A stretch of DNA of 64,000 bases from JBHGAV01 sp041946685 (lineage in GTDB: Bacteria > Acidobacteriota > Terriglobia > Bryobacterales > Bryobacteraceae), in NCBI GenBank assembly GCA_041946685.1, contig JBHGAV010000001.1, forward strand, positions 1 through 64,000, in the 5' to 3' direction. Below the pieces are notes generated by a model. The model had not been told where the DNA came from. It did no database searches and worked only from the letters and a program-made list of their open reading frames with translations. Position 1 is the stretch's first letter; every line of letters starts with the position of its first letter. Shown here piece after piece: positions 18,600 to 30,127 of the stretch. The position numbers and the translations under genes were made by a program.

Positions 18600-19730
18600 T
18601 CACTTGCGCAGCTCGAACCGGCCATCGGGCCGCAGGCAGTAGGTTCGCCCGCGCCACTGGATGGTGTTGCCGAAGAAGCCCGCCATCCAGAAAGCGAACG
18701 ACACCAGATCCTCGACCGGCACCAGATACCACCGGCGCAGGGTCAGCGAGTCGCGGAGCACCCAGCCGGCGACGGCCCACGCCGAGAGCGCGCGCAGCAG
18801 CGCCGCCGCGATCAGCAGCGGCCACCAGGAGGACTCGACAGCAACCAGGAGCAAGGCCAGCGGCAAGGGGTAGGTGAAAACCTGGCCGATATATCCACTG
18901 GGCCGCGAGCGCCGCGTGCTCCGCACCCACCGCAGCCGGTGCCGGACGCTGGCCGCCAGGCCCTCGCCGCCTATGTGGTGCTCGATCACGTAGGAGGACA
19001 GGGCCACGCGCCAGCCGGATTCGGCCACCAGTTTCCCCAGGACGAAGTCCTCGGCCAGGAAGTCCTTCACACGCACAAGACCGCCGATGGAAGCCAGCGC
19101 CGCGCGGCGCGCGACGATGGTGGGGCCGACGGCGAACTTCATGCCTTCCACAATCTTCGCCACCAGAATCCCCGACAGGAACTCCGTGTTCATGCCGATG
19201 GCCTCCAGCAGGGACCAGAAACCCCGGCCCGGCACGGCGCGGTAGGGGCAGGTCGCCAGCCCCAACCGCTCGTCCTGAAACTCGGCGGCGACTATCCGGA
19301 GCATGTCGGGCGTGACACGGACGTCGCTGTCGCTCATGACGAGCAGATCGTGGCCGGCCTCGGCCAGCATGCGGTCAAGGCTGAACACCTTGGCGTTCGG
19401 GTAGGGCGGCTCTCCGGTCACGATCAGCCGGGCGGCGACGCCGGGATACTCTCGGCGGAGCCGCTCCACCACGCCGGCGGCGGGATCGGCCGGCTCCCTC
19501 ACGGCGAAGAGCAGTTCGAAGTCAGGGTAGTCCAGCTCGAAGAAGCTGCGCAGATTCCGCTCAAGGCCGTCTTCGGCTCCCGCCAGAGGCTTCAGCACGC
19601 TGACGGGGACCGCCCCACGCAGTCCCGGAGGCTTGACGGCGAGGTAATGATGTGCGGCAAAGACGACGAGGGCCGAATAGACCAGCGCCCCCGCCACAAC
19701 CGCCAGCAGCAGAACGGCGAGAAGGGCCAT
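18600..19730 (-). CDS. Ceramide-glucosyltransferase-like glycosyltransferase (HpnI type)
   Basis: The 376-residue protein has an N-terminal membrane helix, a GT-A domain (about residues 40-260; LKPLAGAEDGLERNLRSF, MSDSDVRV, AEDFVLGK, RHRLRWVRSTRR) and C-terminal membrane helices. The D1/D2/D3 and (Q/R)xxRW motifs are visible. Its ending AGFFGNTIQWRGRTYCL is typical of HpnI, which adds N-acetylglucosamine to bacteriohopanetetrol; the same fold includes ceramide glucosyltransferases. Hopanoid genes are not adjacent, so the lipid acceptor is not proven. It follows thrS by six bases. Confidence 0.8.
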   Translation of the reverse strand: MALLAVLLLAVVAGALVYSALVVFAAHHYLAVKPPGLRGAVPVSVLKPLAGAEDGLERNLRSFFELDYPDFELLFAVREPADPAAGVVERLRREYPGVAARLIVTGEPPYPNAKVFSLDRMLAEAGHDLLVMSDSDVRVTPDMLRIVAAEFQDERLGLATCPYRAVPGRGFWSLLEAIGMNTEFLSGILVAKIVEGMKFAVGPTIVARRAALASIGGLVRVKDFLAEDFVLGKLVAESGWRVALSSYVIEHHIGGEGLAASVRHRLRWVRSTRRSRPSGYIGQVFTYPLPLALLLVAVESSWWPLLIAAALLRALSAWAVAGWVLRDSLTLRRWYLVPVEDLVSFAFWMAGFFGNTIQWRGRTYCLRPDGRFELRK

Positions 19731-19736
19731 CCGAGC

Positions 19737-21677
<1,941 letters not shown>

Positions 21678-21772
21678 AAGACGTGAATTCTCAGCGTAAC
21701 ATAGGCTCGCCAGGCGGTCTGGTTTGTCATTGCCGCTCCTGGATGCGATGATGGAGGAAGGATCGGGCCTTT

Positions 21773-22399
21773 ATGGCTCAGACGTCAACGCAGCCCGCAT
21801 TCTCGGACGAGTCCGGCCTGGTCGCCAGCGCCAAGCGAGGCGATGGCGCCGCTTATACCCAGCTAGTAAACCGATACGAGCGCAAGATTTTTCGACTCGC
21901 CAAGCATATCACCCAGAACGAAGAGGATGCCGAGGACGTTCTTCAGGATACGTTCCTTAAAGCCTACGAGCACCTGGGTGAGTTTCAGGAGCAATCCAAG
22001 TTTTACACCTGGCTGGTCCGGATCGCGGTGAACGAAGCGTTGATGAAGCTGCGCAAGCGCAGATCGGGGAAGATCTTCTCGCTGGACGACGCGGTGGACA
22101 CCGGCGAGGAGATGGTGGCCCGCGAGATCGCTGTCTGGGACGACAACCCCGAGCAGCGCTACTCGCAGGAAGAACTGCGCGCGATCTTGCAGCAGGCCAT
22201 TGACGGGCTGTCGCCGATATTCAGGACCGTGTTCATTCTCCGGGACGTCGATGAACTGTCCACGGAGGAAACCGCCAGCGCACTCGGGATTTCAGTGCCG
22301 GCCGTCAAGAGCCGGCTGTTGAGGGCCCGGCTGCAGCTTCGGGACAAGCTGACGCGGTTCTTCAAACGGAAGGCCGAAGATGTCTTTGCTTACCTGTAA
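21773..22399 (+). CDS. ECF-type RNA polymerase sigma factor
   Basis: The 208-residue protein has region 2 (LVNRYERKIFRLAKHITQ, then EEDAEDVLQDTFLKAYEH) and region 4 (LSPIFRTVFILRDVDELS, then TEETASALGISVPAVKSRLL). A loop between them is acidic (DDAVDTGEEMVAREIAVW). The ATG has GGAGGAAGG 12 bases upstream. A zinc anti-sigma gene overlaps its 3' end by 20 bases, so they form a regulatory pair. The genes it controls cannot be read here. Confidence 0.9.
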   Translation: MAQTSTQPAFSDESGLVASAKRGDGAAYTQLVNRYERKIFRLAKHITQNEEDAEDVLQDTFLKAYEHLGEFQEQSKFYTWLVRIAVNEALMKLRKRRSGKIFSLDDAVDTGEEMVAREIAVWDDNPEQRYSQEELRAILQQAIDGLSPIFRTVFILRDVDELSTEETASALGISVPAVKSRLLRARLQLRDKLTRFFKRKAEDVFAYL

Positions 22400-22631
22400 C
22401 CAGTTCTTGGACGAGCTCTCCGAATATTTGGACGAGACGGCGCAGGGAGAAATCCGCAAGGAACTGGAAGCGCACGTCGCCGAGTGCCCCAACTGCTGGG
22501 TCATGGTGGACACGACCAAGAAAACCCTGGCGATTTACAAGGGCCTGGAGGCCGGGCCGCTGCCCAGCGAGTTGCACAACCGTTTGATGAGCGCTCTCGA
22601 AAAGAAGATGGCCGGACAGACCGGCCGGTAG
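22380..22631 (+). CDS. Small soluble zinc-finger anti-sigma factor
   Basis: The 83-residue protein is a minimal anti-sigma domain: Cys6, His32, Cys36 and Cys39 (HVAECPNC) form the expected zinc site. It has no membrane segment, so it acts in the cytoplasm, like soluble redox- or metal-sensing anti-sigma factors. It overlaps the sigma gene by 20 bases, and coupled translation would keep the pair near equimolar. Confidence 0.85.
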   Translation: MSLLTCNQFLDELSEYLDETAQGEIRKELEAHVAECPNCWVMVDTTKKTLAIYKGLEAGPLPSELHNRLMSALEKKMAGQTGR

Positions 22632-22664
22632 GCGCGGGTTCTCGTCCCACGGAGCGAGACGACC

Positions 22665-25334
22665 TTGCCGCTGCCCGTTGACGCCCTGCGCTGCGGCGCG
22701 ACGCTGGTGACCGCAGGCGCACGGCTCGCACGCCAACTAACCCAGGACTACGACCGGCATCGCGCCCGGGCGGGGAACGCCGCCTGGGAGGCGGCGGACA
22801 TCCTGCCTTGGACCTCGTGGCTGGAACGGTGCTGGCACATTGCGGTGCACATGGGTGGCGCGCCCGTGAAGGTGCTCCTTGCCCGAGAGCAAGAGGAGGT
22901 CCTCTGGCAGCGGATTGTCGAGCACTCATCCGCGGGTGGTGGGCTGCTGAGCAGCACGGGGGCCGCAGCCGAAGCCCTGAAGGCTTACCGCCTGCTCCAC
23001 TCCTGGGAGCTTTCGCTCGCCGACCCGTCGTTCTCGCTCTTTGACGACCCCGCGGAGTTTCGGAACTGGGCGCTGGAGTTCGAACTCCTCCAGAAAGAGA
23101 ACAACTGGCTTAGCTCTGCACGCCTGGAGCGCGAAATCGGCGGTCTCATCGAGCGCGGCGATTGCGCGGCGCCCGCCAGGTTGATCTATGCCGGCTTCGA
23201 TCAACTGACGCCCGCGCAGCGCCGGCTGCTCGGCGCGATGCGCTCGGTGGGGTGCGAGGTGGAGGAATTGCCATTTCCCGCGGCGGATCGCCCGGCTGTC
23301 TCCCGAGTGGGGATGCGCGAATCCAAGGCGGAATACCGGGCGGCCGCCGGGTGGGCGCGCTCGCGGCTGCTGGCCGCCCCGGAGGCGCGCATCGGGGTGG
23401 TAGTCCCGGAACTGACTTCGGTCCTGCCGGCCGTCGAAAGGATCTTTGACGAGGTCCTGCATCCCTCAATCGGCTTGGGGGACCGGGGGCGGCGAAGGGC
23501 CTACCACATCTCCGCCGGGCAGGCTCTGACCGAGATTCCCGTGGTCGCGGCGGCGTTGTCGATTCTGGCACTCGGCCGCGGCCCGCTCACCAGCGCGGAG
23601 GCAGGACGCTTGCTCAGAACTCCTTTTCTGGCGGGCGCGGGCGAGGAACTGGGATCGAGGGCGCTGGTCGACGTGGAACTGCGGCGGCGCGGGCTGTACG
23701 AGGTCAGCCTGGCGGCGCTGGCGCGGGCGGCGGCGGACGCGGCGCCGGAGATGAGCCGCCGCCTCTCCATGCTGCGGGATACTCTGGCCGGATTGCCCAG
23801 GCGGCAGGGCGCCTCGGGGTGGAGCCGTGACTTCTCACGCCTGCTGCGCGCAGCCGGCTGGCCTGGCGACCGGACGCCGGACAGCGTCGAATACCAGACC
23901 ATCCAGCGCTGGCATGACCTGCTGTCGAGCTTCGCGGCCATTGAAGCCGTGGCAGAGCCGATGGACTATTCTTCGGCCCTGGCCGGGCTTCGTCACCTCG
24001 CGGCTCAGACGCAGTTCGCACCGGCGGACGAGGGAGCGCCGGTTCAGATCATGGGCATTCTGGAAGCTGCGGGTTCCGAGTTTGACCACCTGTGGATAGC
24101 CGGGCTCGAGGACCGCGCCTGGCCCCCGCCGCCCCGGCCGAGCCCTTTCCTTCCGGGGCCTCTGCAAAGGTCCCTCGGCATGCCCCACTCCTCGGCGGAA
24201 GGCGAATTGTCGTACGCGCGGCGCGTGACCGCGCGCCTGCTCGGGTCCGCGCCCGAAGTCGTCGTCAGCTATCCTCTGCGGGACGCCGATTCCGATCTGC
24301 GGCCCAGCCCGCTGATCCGGCATCTTCCCGAAACGCCTTGTCCCGGCGAGGCGCCGGGCCGGCTCGAGATCTTTCTCCGCAGCCACCCCGGATTGGAGCA
24401 GCGGGAGGACAGTTCGGCGCCCCGGCTCCCGGAAGGAACGCTCCAGCGCGGGGGCACGGCAGTCATCGAGAAGCAGGCCGCCTGTCCGTTCCGCGCTTTC
24501 GCGGAATACCGGCTAGGGGGACAAGCGCTGGAGGAGCCTTCCATCGGCTTCAGCGCCCAGGAGCGGGGGCAGGTCGCCCACTCCGCGCTCGAGCTGTTCT
24601 GGGGCGAGGTGAAGTCTCACGCCGCCCTGATGGCGATGTCCGGGGACGACTTGAGTGCGCTGGTCAGCCGGGTGGTGCGAATGGCCGTTGAGAGACGGGC
24701 TCGAGGGCGGGGCGTGGAATCGATGCCGCGGATTCAGTCCCTGGAGAGGGACCGGCTGGAGCGCCTGATCAAGGACTGGCTGGAGATCGAGCGCGCCCGT
24801 TCCGCCTTCGAGGTTGCGGCCAGCGAGCGGGAGCGGCTCATTTCGATCGGCGGACTGGCGCTTCAGATCAAAGTCGATCGCGTCGATACGCTCGCCGGCG
24901 GCCGCCAGGTGATCATCGACTACAAGACCGGCAGGACGAACCCCAGCGACTGGGAGGGCGACCGTCCCGATGCCCCGCAGCTTCCCCTGTATGCGGCCAC
25001 CCATAGCGCTCCGGTCGGAGCCGTCGCCTTCGCGCAACTCACTCCGGGCGAGCTCCAGTTCAAGGGGCTGGGCGAGGGCGCGGGCATCCCCGGAGTAAGA
25101 GAGTATTCGGAATCCACCCCCGGCAAAGCCGCGAGGGAAACGCTGGAGGAGCACATCAGCGCCTGGGGCCGGACTCTGGAGGGGTTGGCGCGCGAGTTCG
25201 TGGAGGGAGTCGCCTCGGTCACTCCCAAGCGCGACGACACCTGCCTGTACTGTCCTCTGCCGGCGCTGTGCCGGATCGGGGACCTTCCGCCGCGCATGGA
25301 AGAGGAGTCCGGCGGGGAGGAAGCGAATGGGTAG
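22665..25334 (+). CDS. AddB-like PD-(D/E)XK nuclease (probable DNA repair protein)
   Basis: The 889-residue protein has a degenerate helicase-like N-terminal half and a C-terminal RecB-type nuclease: QVIIDYKTGR is the core, and a four-Cys iron-sulfur site is formed by one Cys near residue 606 (ACPFRAF) and CLYCPLPALC near 860-869. This matches AddB-type subunits; the closest named family I recall is TIGR03623. The start is TTG at 22665 with GGAGCGAG nine bases upstream. The next gene overlaps by eight bases. It probably works as a heterodimer with that gene in double-strand-break end processing. Confidence 0.8.
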   Translation: MPLPVDALRCGATLVTAGARLARQLTQDYDRHRARAGNAAWEAADILPWTSWLERCWHIAVHMGGAPVKVLLAREQEEVLWQRIVEHSSAGGGLLSSTGAAAEALKAYRLLHSWELSLADPSFSLFDDPAEFRNWALEFELLQKENNWLSSARLEREIGGLIERGDCAAPARLIYAGFDQLTPAQRRLLGAMRSVGCEVEELPFPAADRPAVSRVGMRESKAEYRAAAGWARSRLLAAPEARIGVVVPELTSVLPAVERIFDEVLHPSIGLGDRGRRRAYHISAGQALTEIPVVAAALSILALGRGPLTSAEAGRLLRTPFLAGAGEELGSRALVDVELRRRGLYEVSLAALARAAADAAPEMSRRLSMLRDTLAGLPRRQGASGWSRDFSRLLRAAGWPGDRTPDSVEYQTIQRWHDLLSSFAAIEAVAEPMDYSSALAGLRHLAAQTQFAPADEGAPVQIMGILEAAGSEFDHLWIAGLEDRAWPPPPRPSPFLPGPLQRSLGMPHSSAEGELSYARRVTARLLGSAPEVVVSYPLRDADSDLRPSPLIRHLPETPCPGEAPGRLEIFLRSHPGLEQREDSSAPRLPEGTLQRGGTAVIEKQAACPFRAFAEYRLGGQALEEPSIGFSAQERGQVAHSALELFWGEVKSHAALMAMSGDDLSALVSRVVRMAVERRARGRGVESMPRIQSLERDRLERLIKDWLEIERARSAFEVAASERERLISIGGLALQIKVDRVDTLAGGRQVIIDYKTGRTNPSDWEGDRPDAPQLPLYAATHSAPVGAVAFAQLTPGELQFKGLGEGAGIPGVREYSESTPGKAARETLEEHISAWGRTLEGLAREFVEGVASVTPKRDDTCLYCPLPALCRIGDLPPRMEEESGGEEANG

Positions 25335-28300
25335 CCTCGCCCCCGCCTACCTCGGCCCCGACGCGGAACAGAGGCGCACGGCGCTGGCCGTGGACCAGTC
25401 GTTTCTGGTCAAAGCGCCGGCCGGCTCCGGGAAGACGGAGCTTCTGATCCAGCGATTTCTGGCGCTGCTGGCGACCGTGCCGGCGCCCGAGAGCGTAGTC
25501 GCGATCACGTTTACGCGGAAGGCCGCCGGCGAGATGCAGGACCGCATCCTTTCCACCCTCGAGCGCGCCCAACGCGGCGAAGTCCCCGCACAGCCTCACG
25601 AGCGCCTCTCCCACAGCCTGGCCCTCGAAGCCCTGGAGCAGGATCGCAGGATGGGCTGGCGGCTGCTCGAGCACCCTTCGAGGATGCGGATCCAGACCAT
25701 CGATTCGCTGTGCCTTTCGATCACGGGCCAGATGCCGTGGCTGGCGCGGCTCGGCGCGCAACCCACGCCGACCGAGCAGCCCGAAGGCCTCTACCTGGAG
25801 GCCGCGCGGCGGACGGTGGCCCAGGTCGAGGAAGCGACGCCGCAGCGCGCCGCGCTAGAGACCGTGCTGTCCCACCTGGACAACAACGTCTCGCGCGCCT
25901 GCGCTCTGATCGTGGACATGCTGGCGATCCGCGATCAATGGCTGCCGCTGGTGGCGGGCGGCGAAGTGCGGCGCGAAGATCTGGAGCAAACCCTGAACAA
26001 TGCCGTCTCCGACGGCCTCAGCCGCGCTGCCGAGCTCCTGCCTCCGGAACTGCAGACGGAGATCCTGGATCTGGCGTGCTTCTCGGCGCGCAACCTGGGA
26101 CTGGAGCATGTGCTCGCCACCTGGCCCGGCTCGGCGGCGGAAGATCATGCAGCCTGGCTCCGCCTTGCGGATTTTCTGATGACGAAGGGAGATACCTGGC
26201 GCCGCAAGGTGGACAAGCGAAACGGCTTCCCGGCCGGCTGCCCCGTGAAGAAGCGATTCGCGGATCTGGTGGAGCGCCTGGAGTCGAACGAAGACCTGCT
26301 GGAGGCCCTGCGGCTGGTCCGCGCGTTGCCTCCGCCGCGCTACAGCGAGGATCAGTGGCGGGTGATGCGCGCGCTGTTTGAAGCGCTGACGCTGGCCGCC
26401 GCCCACCTGAAGATGGTCTTCCGCGAGCGCGGCGAGGTGGATTTTTGCGAAGTCGCCGAGGCCGCGCGGCAGGCGCTCGGCCGGCCGGACGCTCCCAGCG
26501 AGCTGGCGCTGGGGATTGACGCCCGCTTGCAGCACCTGCTGGTGGACGAGTACCAGGACACTTCGGTCGCGCAGTTCGACCTGATCGAGAGACTCACGGC
26601 GGGTTGGGAGCCGGGCGACGGGCGGACGCTGTTCCTGGTCGGCGACCCGATGCAGTCGATCTACCGGTTCCGGCAGGCCGAGGTCGGCCTGTTTCTGAGA
26701 ACCGCCGCACAGCCGGTGGGGAACACGAGGCCGGAGGCCCTCGTGCTGACGGCGAACCACAGGTCGAGACCCGGAATCGTGGACCGGGTGAACGAGATCT
26801 TCTCCCGCATTCTGCCGGACTCGGATGACATCGGTTCGGGGGCCATCGCCTACAGTCGTTCTTTTGCCACTCGCCCGGCGGCGGAGGAAGAGGCGGTCAG
26901 CATCCACGCGTTCCGCAGGGGAGAGGATGCGGCCGAGGCGGCTCTGGTCGTGAAGCTGGTTCGCGACGCGATGACGGCCGACCCGAATGGCAGCGTCGCG
27001 GTGCTGGTGCGGGCAAGGACCCATCTGCCGGAAATCGTCGCGGCCCTCCGGCGGGAGGGGATACCGTTCCGCGCCATCGACATCGACCCGCTGAGCGATC
27101 GCCCCGTCGTGCGCGACCTGGAGGCGCTGACCCGCGCCATGCTGCACCTGGGCGACCGGCCATCCTGGCTGGCGATTCTGCGCGCTCCCTGGTGCGGTCT
27201 GACGCTCAGCGATCTCCACGCCCTGGCGGGCGGCGCATGGAACGTCGCCATCTGGGACCTTCTGCGCGGCGACCTCTCCGCCCTATCCGAAGAAGGCCGG
27301 CAGCGCGCGCGGCGGCTGCGCGACGTCCTGGAAACGGCCTTTGCCGAGCGCGGCCGCTGGCCTCTGCGGATCTGGGTGGAGCGCACCTGGGAGGCGTTGG
27401 GAGGGCCCGCGTGCCTGGGCGGGGAGGGAGAGCTTCAGGATGCCGAAGACTACCTGGACCTGCTGGAGCAACGCGAGCACGCAGGGGACCTGGAGGACCT
27501 GAACGAGTTCGGCAGGGAGGTGGAACGGCTGCGCGCGCGGCCGGATTCGGCCGCCGACGGGAGGCTCCAGGTGCTCACCATCCACAAGGCCAAGGGGTTG
27601 CAGTTCGATACGGTCATCGTGCCGGGACTTGGCCGCCAGGCTCCGCACGACAAGCCAGCTCTGCTGGTTTCTGCACAGCGCCCGAGACCGGATGGCGGAG
27701 TTGATCGCTTGCTCGCCACCATCCGTGAAACAGGCAAGGACCAGGACCCCGTATGCGGGTATCTTAACGTTCTGGAGCGGCTGAAAGAGCGTCATGAAGA
27801 CGCGCGGCTGCTCTATGTCGCATGCACGAGGGCGAGAAACCGGCTCCACCTTCTGGGCCACGCCCGAAAGTACGCGGGCGAGGATGTCCGCCCTGAGTGC
27901 GGCTCGCTGCTGGAACTTCTCTGGCCCGGACTCCGCGAAGAGGAGCGCCGCAGATTCGGCGAGCGGTACGAGGTGGAGGAGCCGGCCGACTCGCCCGAGC
28001 CGCCCGCAACCGGAGTCCCCCTGCGGCGGCTTCCGCTTTCCTGGACAGCGCCGCAGCTCCCCGAATCCGTGCCCCTACGGGCACCCCGCAGGACCCGCGC
28101 CGAGCGGCCGAGTTACGAGTGGGCCGGCGACAGGCTTCGTCATGTGGGGACGGTGGTGCACGCCGCTTTGCAGCGTATCGCGCAGACCGGCATGGACGGC
28201 TACGACCCTGCGAGGCACATGCGGTCCTATCGCTGCGCGCTGGCGAATCTTGGAGTGGTCCCGGCCGAGCTGGATGGCGCCGTCCGCGCCGTCGAACAAG

Positions 28301-28644
28301 CCTTGACGCGCGCGCTGGCCAGTCCGCGCGGACGGTGGATTCTGGCGCCCCGCGCCGAAGCCAGTTCCGAGTACGCCGTGGCCGGGATGCTCGATGGTGA
28401 ATTCGTTCACGGAACGATCGACCGGCTGTTCGTCGACCAGGATGGCGTGCGCTGGATCATCGACTTCAAGACCAGCGCGCACGAAGGCGGTGATCTGGAC
28501 CTGTTCCTTGACGAGGAACAGCGGCGGTACCGGCCGCAACTGGAGCGCTACGCGCGGCTGCTCGGGCAGGAGGGGCGTCCGCTCCGCCTCGGTCTGTATT
28601 TCCCCTTGCTGGACGCCTGGCGCGAATGGGCGTTCAGCGAATGA
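25327..28644 (+). CDS. AddA-like UvrD/PcrA helicase-nuclease
   Basis: The 1105-residue protein is a superfamily 1A helicase: LVKAPAGSGKTELLIQRF (Walker A), AITFTRKAAGEMQDRIL, LLVDEYQDTSVAQFDLI (Walker B), LVGDPMQSIYRFRQAEV and LTIHKAKGLQFDTVIVPG (motif V), YVACTRARNRL (motif VI). The C-terminus holds a RecB nuclease: HGTIDRLFVD, then WIIDFKTSAHEGG. Together with the preceding gene it forms a break-resection complex analogous to AddAB. It ends with an 11-base convergent overlap with the Memo gene. Confidence 0.88.
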   Translation: MGSLAPAYLGPDAEQRRTALAVDQSFLVKAPAGSGKTELLIQRFLALLATVPAPESVVAITFTRKAAGEMQDRILSTLERAQRGEVPAQPHERLSHSLALEALEQDRRMGWRLLEHPSRMRIQTIDSLCLSITGQMPWLARLGAQPTPTEQPEGLYLEAARRTVAQVEEATPQRAALETVLSHLDNNVSRACALIVDMLAIRDQWLPLVAGGEVRREDLEQTLNNAVSDGLSRAAELLPPELQTEILDLACFSARNLGLEHVLATWPGSAAEDHAAWLRLADFLMTKGDTWRRKVDKRNGFPAGCPVKKRFADLVERLESNEDLLEALRLVRALPPPRYSEDQWRVMRALFEALTLAAAHLKMVFRERGEVDFCEVAEAARQALGRPDAPSELALGIDARLQHLLVDEYQDTSVAQFDLIERLTAGWEPGDGRTLFLVGDPMQSIYRFRQAEVGLFLRTAAQPVGNTRPEALVLTANHRSRPGIVDRVNEIFSRILPDSDDIGSGAIAYSRSFATRPAAEEEAVSIHAFRRGEDAAEAALVVKLVRDAMTADPNGSVAVLVRARTHLPEIVAALRREGIPFRAIDIDPLSDRPVVRDLEALTRAMLHLGDRPSWLAILRAPWCGLTLSDLHALAGGAWNVAIWDLLRGDLSALSEEGRQRARRLRDVLETAFAERGRWPLRIWVERTWEALGGPACLGGEGELQDAEDYLDLLEQREHAGDLEDLNEFGREVERLRARPDSAADGRLQVLTIHKAKGLQFDTVIVPGLGRQAPHDKPALLVSAQRPRPDGGVDRLLATIRETGKDQDPVCGYLNVLERLKERHEDARLLYVACTRARNRLHLLGHARKYAGEDVRPECGSLLELLWPGLREEERRRFGERYEVEEPADSPEPPATGVPLRRLPLSWTAPQLPESVPLRAPRRTRAERPSYEWAGDRLRHVGTVVHAALQRIAQTGMDGYDPARHMRSYRCALANLGVVPAELDGAVRAVEQALTRALASPRGRWILAPRAEASSEYAVAGMLDGEFVHGTIDRLFVDQDGVRWIIDFKTSAHEGGDLDLFLDEEQRRYRPQLERYARLLGQEGRPLRLGLYFPLLDAWREWAFSE

Positions 28645-30064
28645 CCTGCGCCCGGAAGACGTAAAGCCTGGTGGAAGGGTCCGAGACGGCTTCCGGGCCC
28701 ACGCCGGTCTTGGCGGCGAGGGCACGGAAGAACTGATCGGCGTTCCAGCCTCTTTCGGTGGCCACCTGGGGCAGCAGGATACCCGTCCTCCCCTTGGACT
28801 TCATGAGGGCTCCGTGCCGGCCGGCGCGGAAATCCTCGGTCCGCAGTATCCGTCGCAGCGGAGAGAGAATGGACACCTCGACATCGATGCCCGTCTCCGA
28901 CCTGGAAACGGGGTCGAACCGCGTGTCCTCGGTGGCGGCTGCGATCGTCAGCTCGACCACGGCGCTCTCGATGCTCTGTGCCGCGCGGGTCCTGCCCAGG
29001 CAGCCCCGCAACTCGCTCCCCTTGTGCAGCGTGACGAACAGCGCCGCCTGCCTGGAGAGGCCGGGGAGGCCGGAGGGAGGAAACTCCGGGATGCGCCGCG
29101 AACCCGTCTTCTGATATTCGGCGAGGCTGCGCCTGGCCAGGTCCAGAACCGCCGCCTGTTCCTCCGCGTTCAGATCGAAGGAGCTGCCGGGGAAGTATCC
29201 CAGAGCCCCATAGCTGACCGAACTGTGGAAGTCGCCGGTGATCTCGCCGGAGGTCTGGTAGTCGAGTACCTGCTGGAAGAAGTCCTCCTCGCCGGCCCGG
29301 CGCCTGACCGTGGCCAGCAGCAAGGCGATCGGGTCGTAGCCGCAGACGGTGGCGGAGGTCTGGCGGAGCGTATCGAGAAAGAACCGCTCTTCCAGGCTCC
29401 CCGCCGCCTCGATCACCTCGAAGTCCAGGTTCCGGAGGCGGTCCGCCACGTCGCTGTCAACGGGGAACGGCTGGAAATGGAAGCTTCGGCCGAAGTGCGT
29501 GAGGTCGCTGCTGGCGATCAGAACCGTTTCGGGAGACAGGCATTCGGCCAATCCGGCGGCAGCCTGTGCTCTCCCTGCCGGGTCGAGAGCGCCGACATAC
29601 AGGGGCACCACCCGGGCCCGCGGCACGGCGCGCTGCAAGAGGGGAAGCTGGATTTCCACGGAGTGATCGCACAGCATCGCTTCCGGCGCCCGGCGGAAAG
29701 GCGCGGAAGTTGCCAGGCGCGCGGCCAGTTCACGGTCAATCGCCACGCGGCCGAGCGGCGTGGCGTAGCCATCGATTTCGGGAATGGCGATGCCCGGCGC
29801 GCTACCGCGGTGGGAGAAGCCGGCCAGCATAATGCACTTAGGTTTCTGCCTCTCGAGATGACGGTAGACGGTCGCCGCCACCTGCCCCGAATACGCCAGT
29901 CCGGCATGCGGGACGACAAATGCGAGTCCGCCCCCGATCAAGACAGGGCCTGTTCGCCGCACGCTCGTCTTCCAGGCCTTGTCCAGGAGCGTAGCGAGTT
30001 CGACGGGGTCGTCCGGATACCAGGAGCCGCTGTAGGGGGAGTCGTGAATCGAGGGAGCGGCCAT
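28634..30064 (-). CDS. Memo-AMMECR1 fusion (AmmeMemoRadiSam proteins B and A)
   Basis: The 476-residue protein joins an N-terminal Memo domain (about residues 5-265: FVVPHAGLAYSGQVAATVY, CDHSVEIQLPLL, IASSDLTHFG) to a C-terminal AMMECR1 domain (about 285-470: AALFVTLHKGSELRGCLG, IAAATEDTRFDPV). Genomes often carry these two with a radical SAM protein (AmrS), but that partner is not in this window. The biochemical role of the trio is unsettled. The ATG at 30064 is chosen: a minus-strand -10 (30096-30091) places transcription start near 30084, downstream of the alternative GTG at 30085, and GGAAGAG lies just upstream. Confidence 0.9.
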   Translation of the reverse strand: MAAPSIHDSPYSGSWYPDDPVELATLLDKAWKTSVRRTGPVLIGGGLAFVVPHAGLAYSGQVAATVYRHLERQKPKCIMLAGFSHRGSAPGIAIPEIDGYATPLGRVAIDRELAARLATSAPFRRAPEAMLCDHSVEIQLPLLQRAVPRARVVPLYVGALDPAGRAQAAAGLAECLSPETVLIASSDLTHFGRSFHFQPFPVDSDVADRLRNLDFEVIEAAGSLEERFFLDTLRQTSATVCGYDPIALLLATVRRRAGEEDFFQQVLDYQTSGEITGDFHSSVSYGALGYFPGSSFDLNAEEQAAVLDLARRSLAEYQKTGSRRIPEFPPSGLPGLSRQAALFVTLHKGSELRGCLGRTRAAQSIESAVVELTIAAATEDTRFDPVSRSETGIDVEVSILSPLRRILRTEDFRAGRHGALMKSKGRTGILLPQVATERGWNADQFFRALAAKTGVGPEAVSDPSTRLYVFRAQVIR

Positions 30065-30090
30065 ATCTCTTCCGCAGCCTTCCACAAGGT

Positions 30091-30096
30091 ATTGTA
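30091..30096 (-). promoter_or_regulatory. -10 element of the Memo-AMMECR1 gene
   Basis: Minus-strand GC-TACAAT (30096-30091) resembles the -10 in front of purA. Its start point near 30084 gives a leader of about 20 bases containing GGAAGAG. Confidence 0.45.
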
Positions 30097-30127
30097 GCCC
30101 TGCCCCTGGCCGGCAGCGCCGGCCGTT

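Noticed and set aside
25855..27219. A 454-codon minus-strand frame opposite the AddA-like gene
   Set aside because: The plus-strand helicase motifs are complete and conserved; the minus-strand product is Arg/His/Gln-rich shadow.
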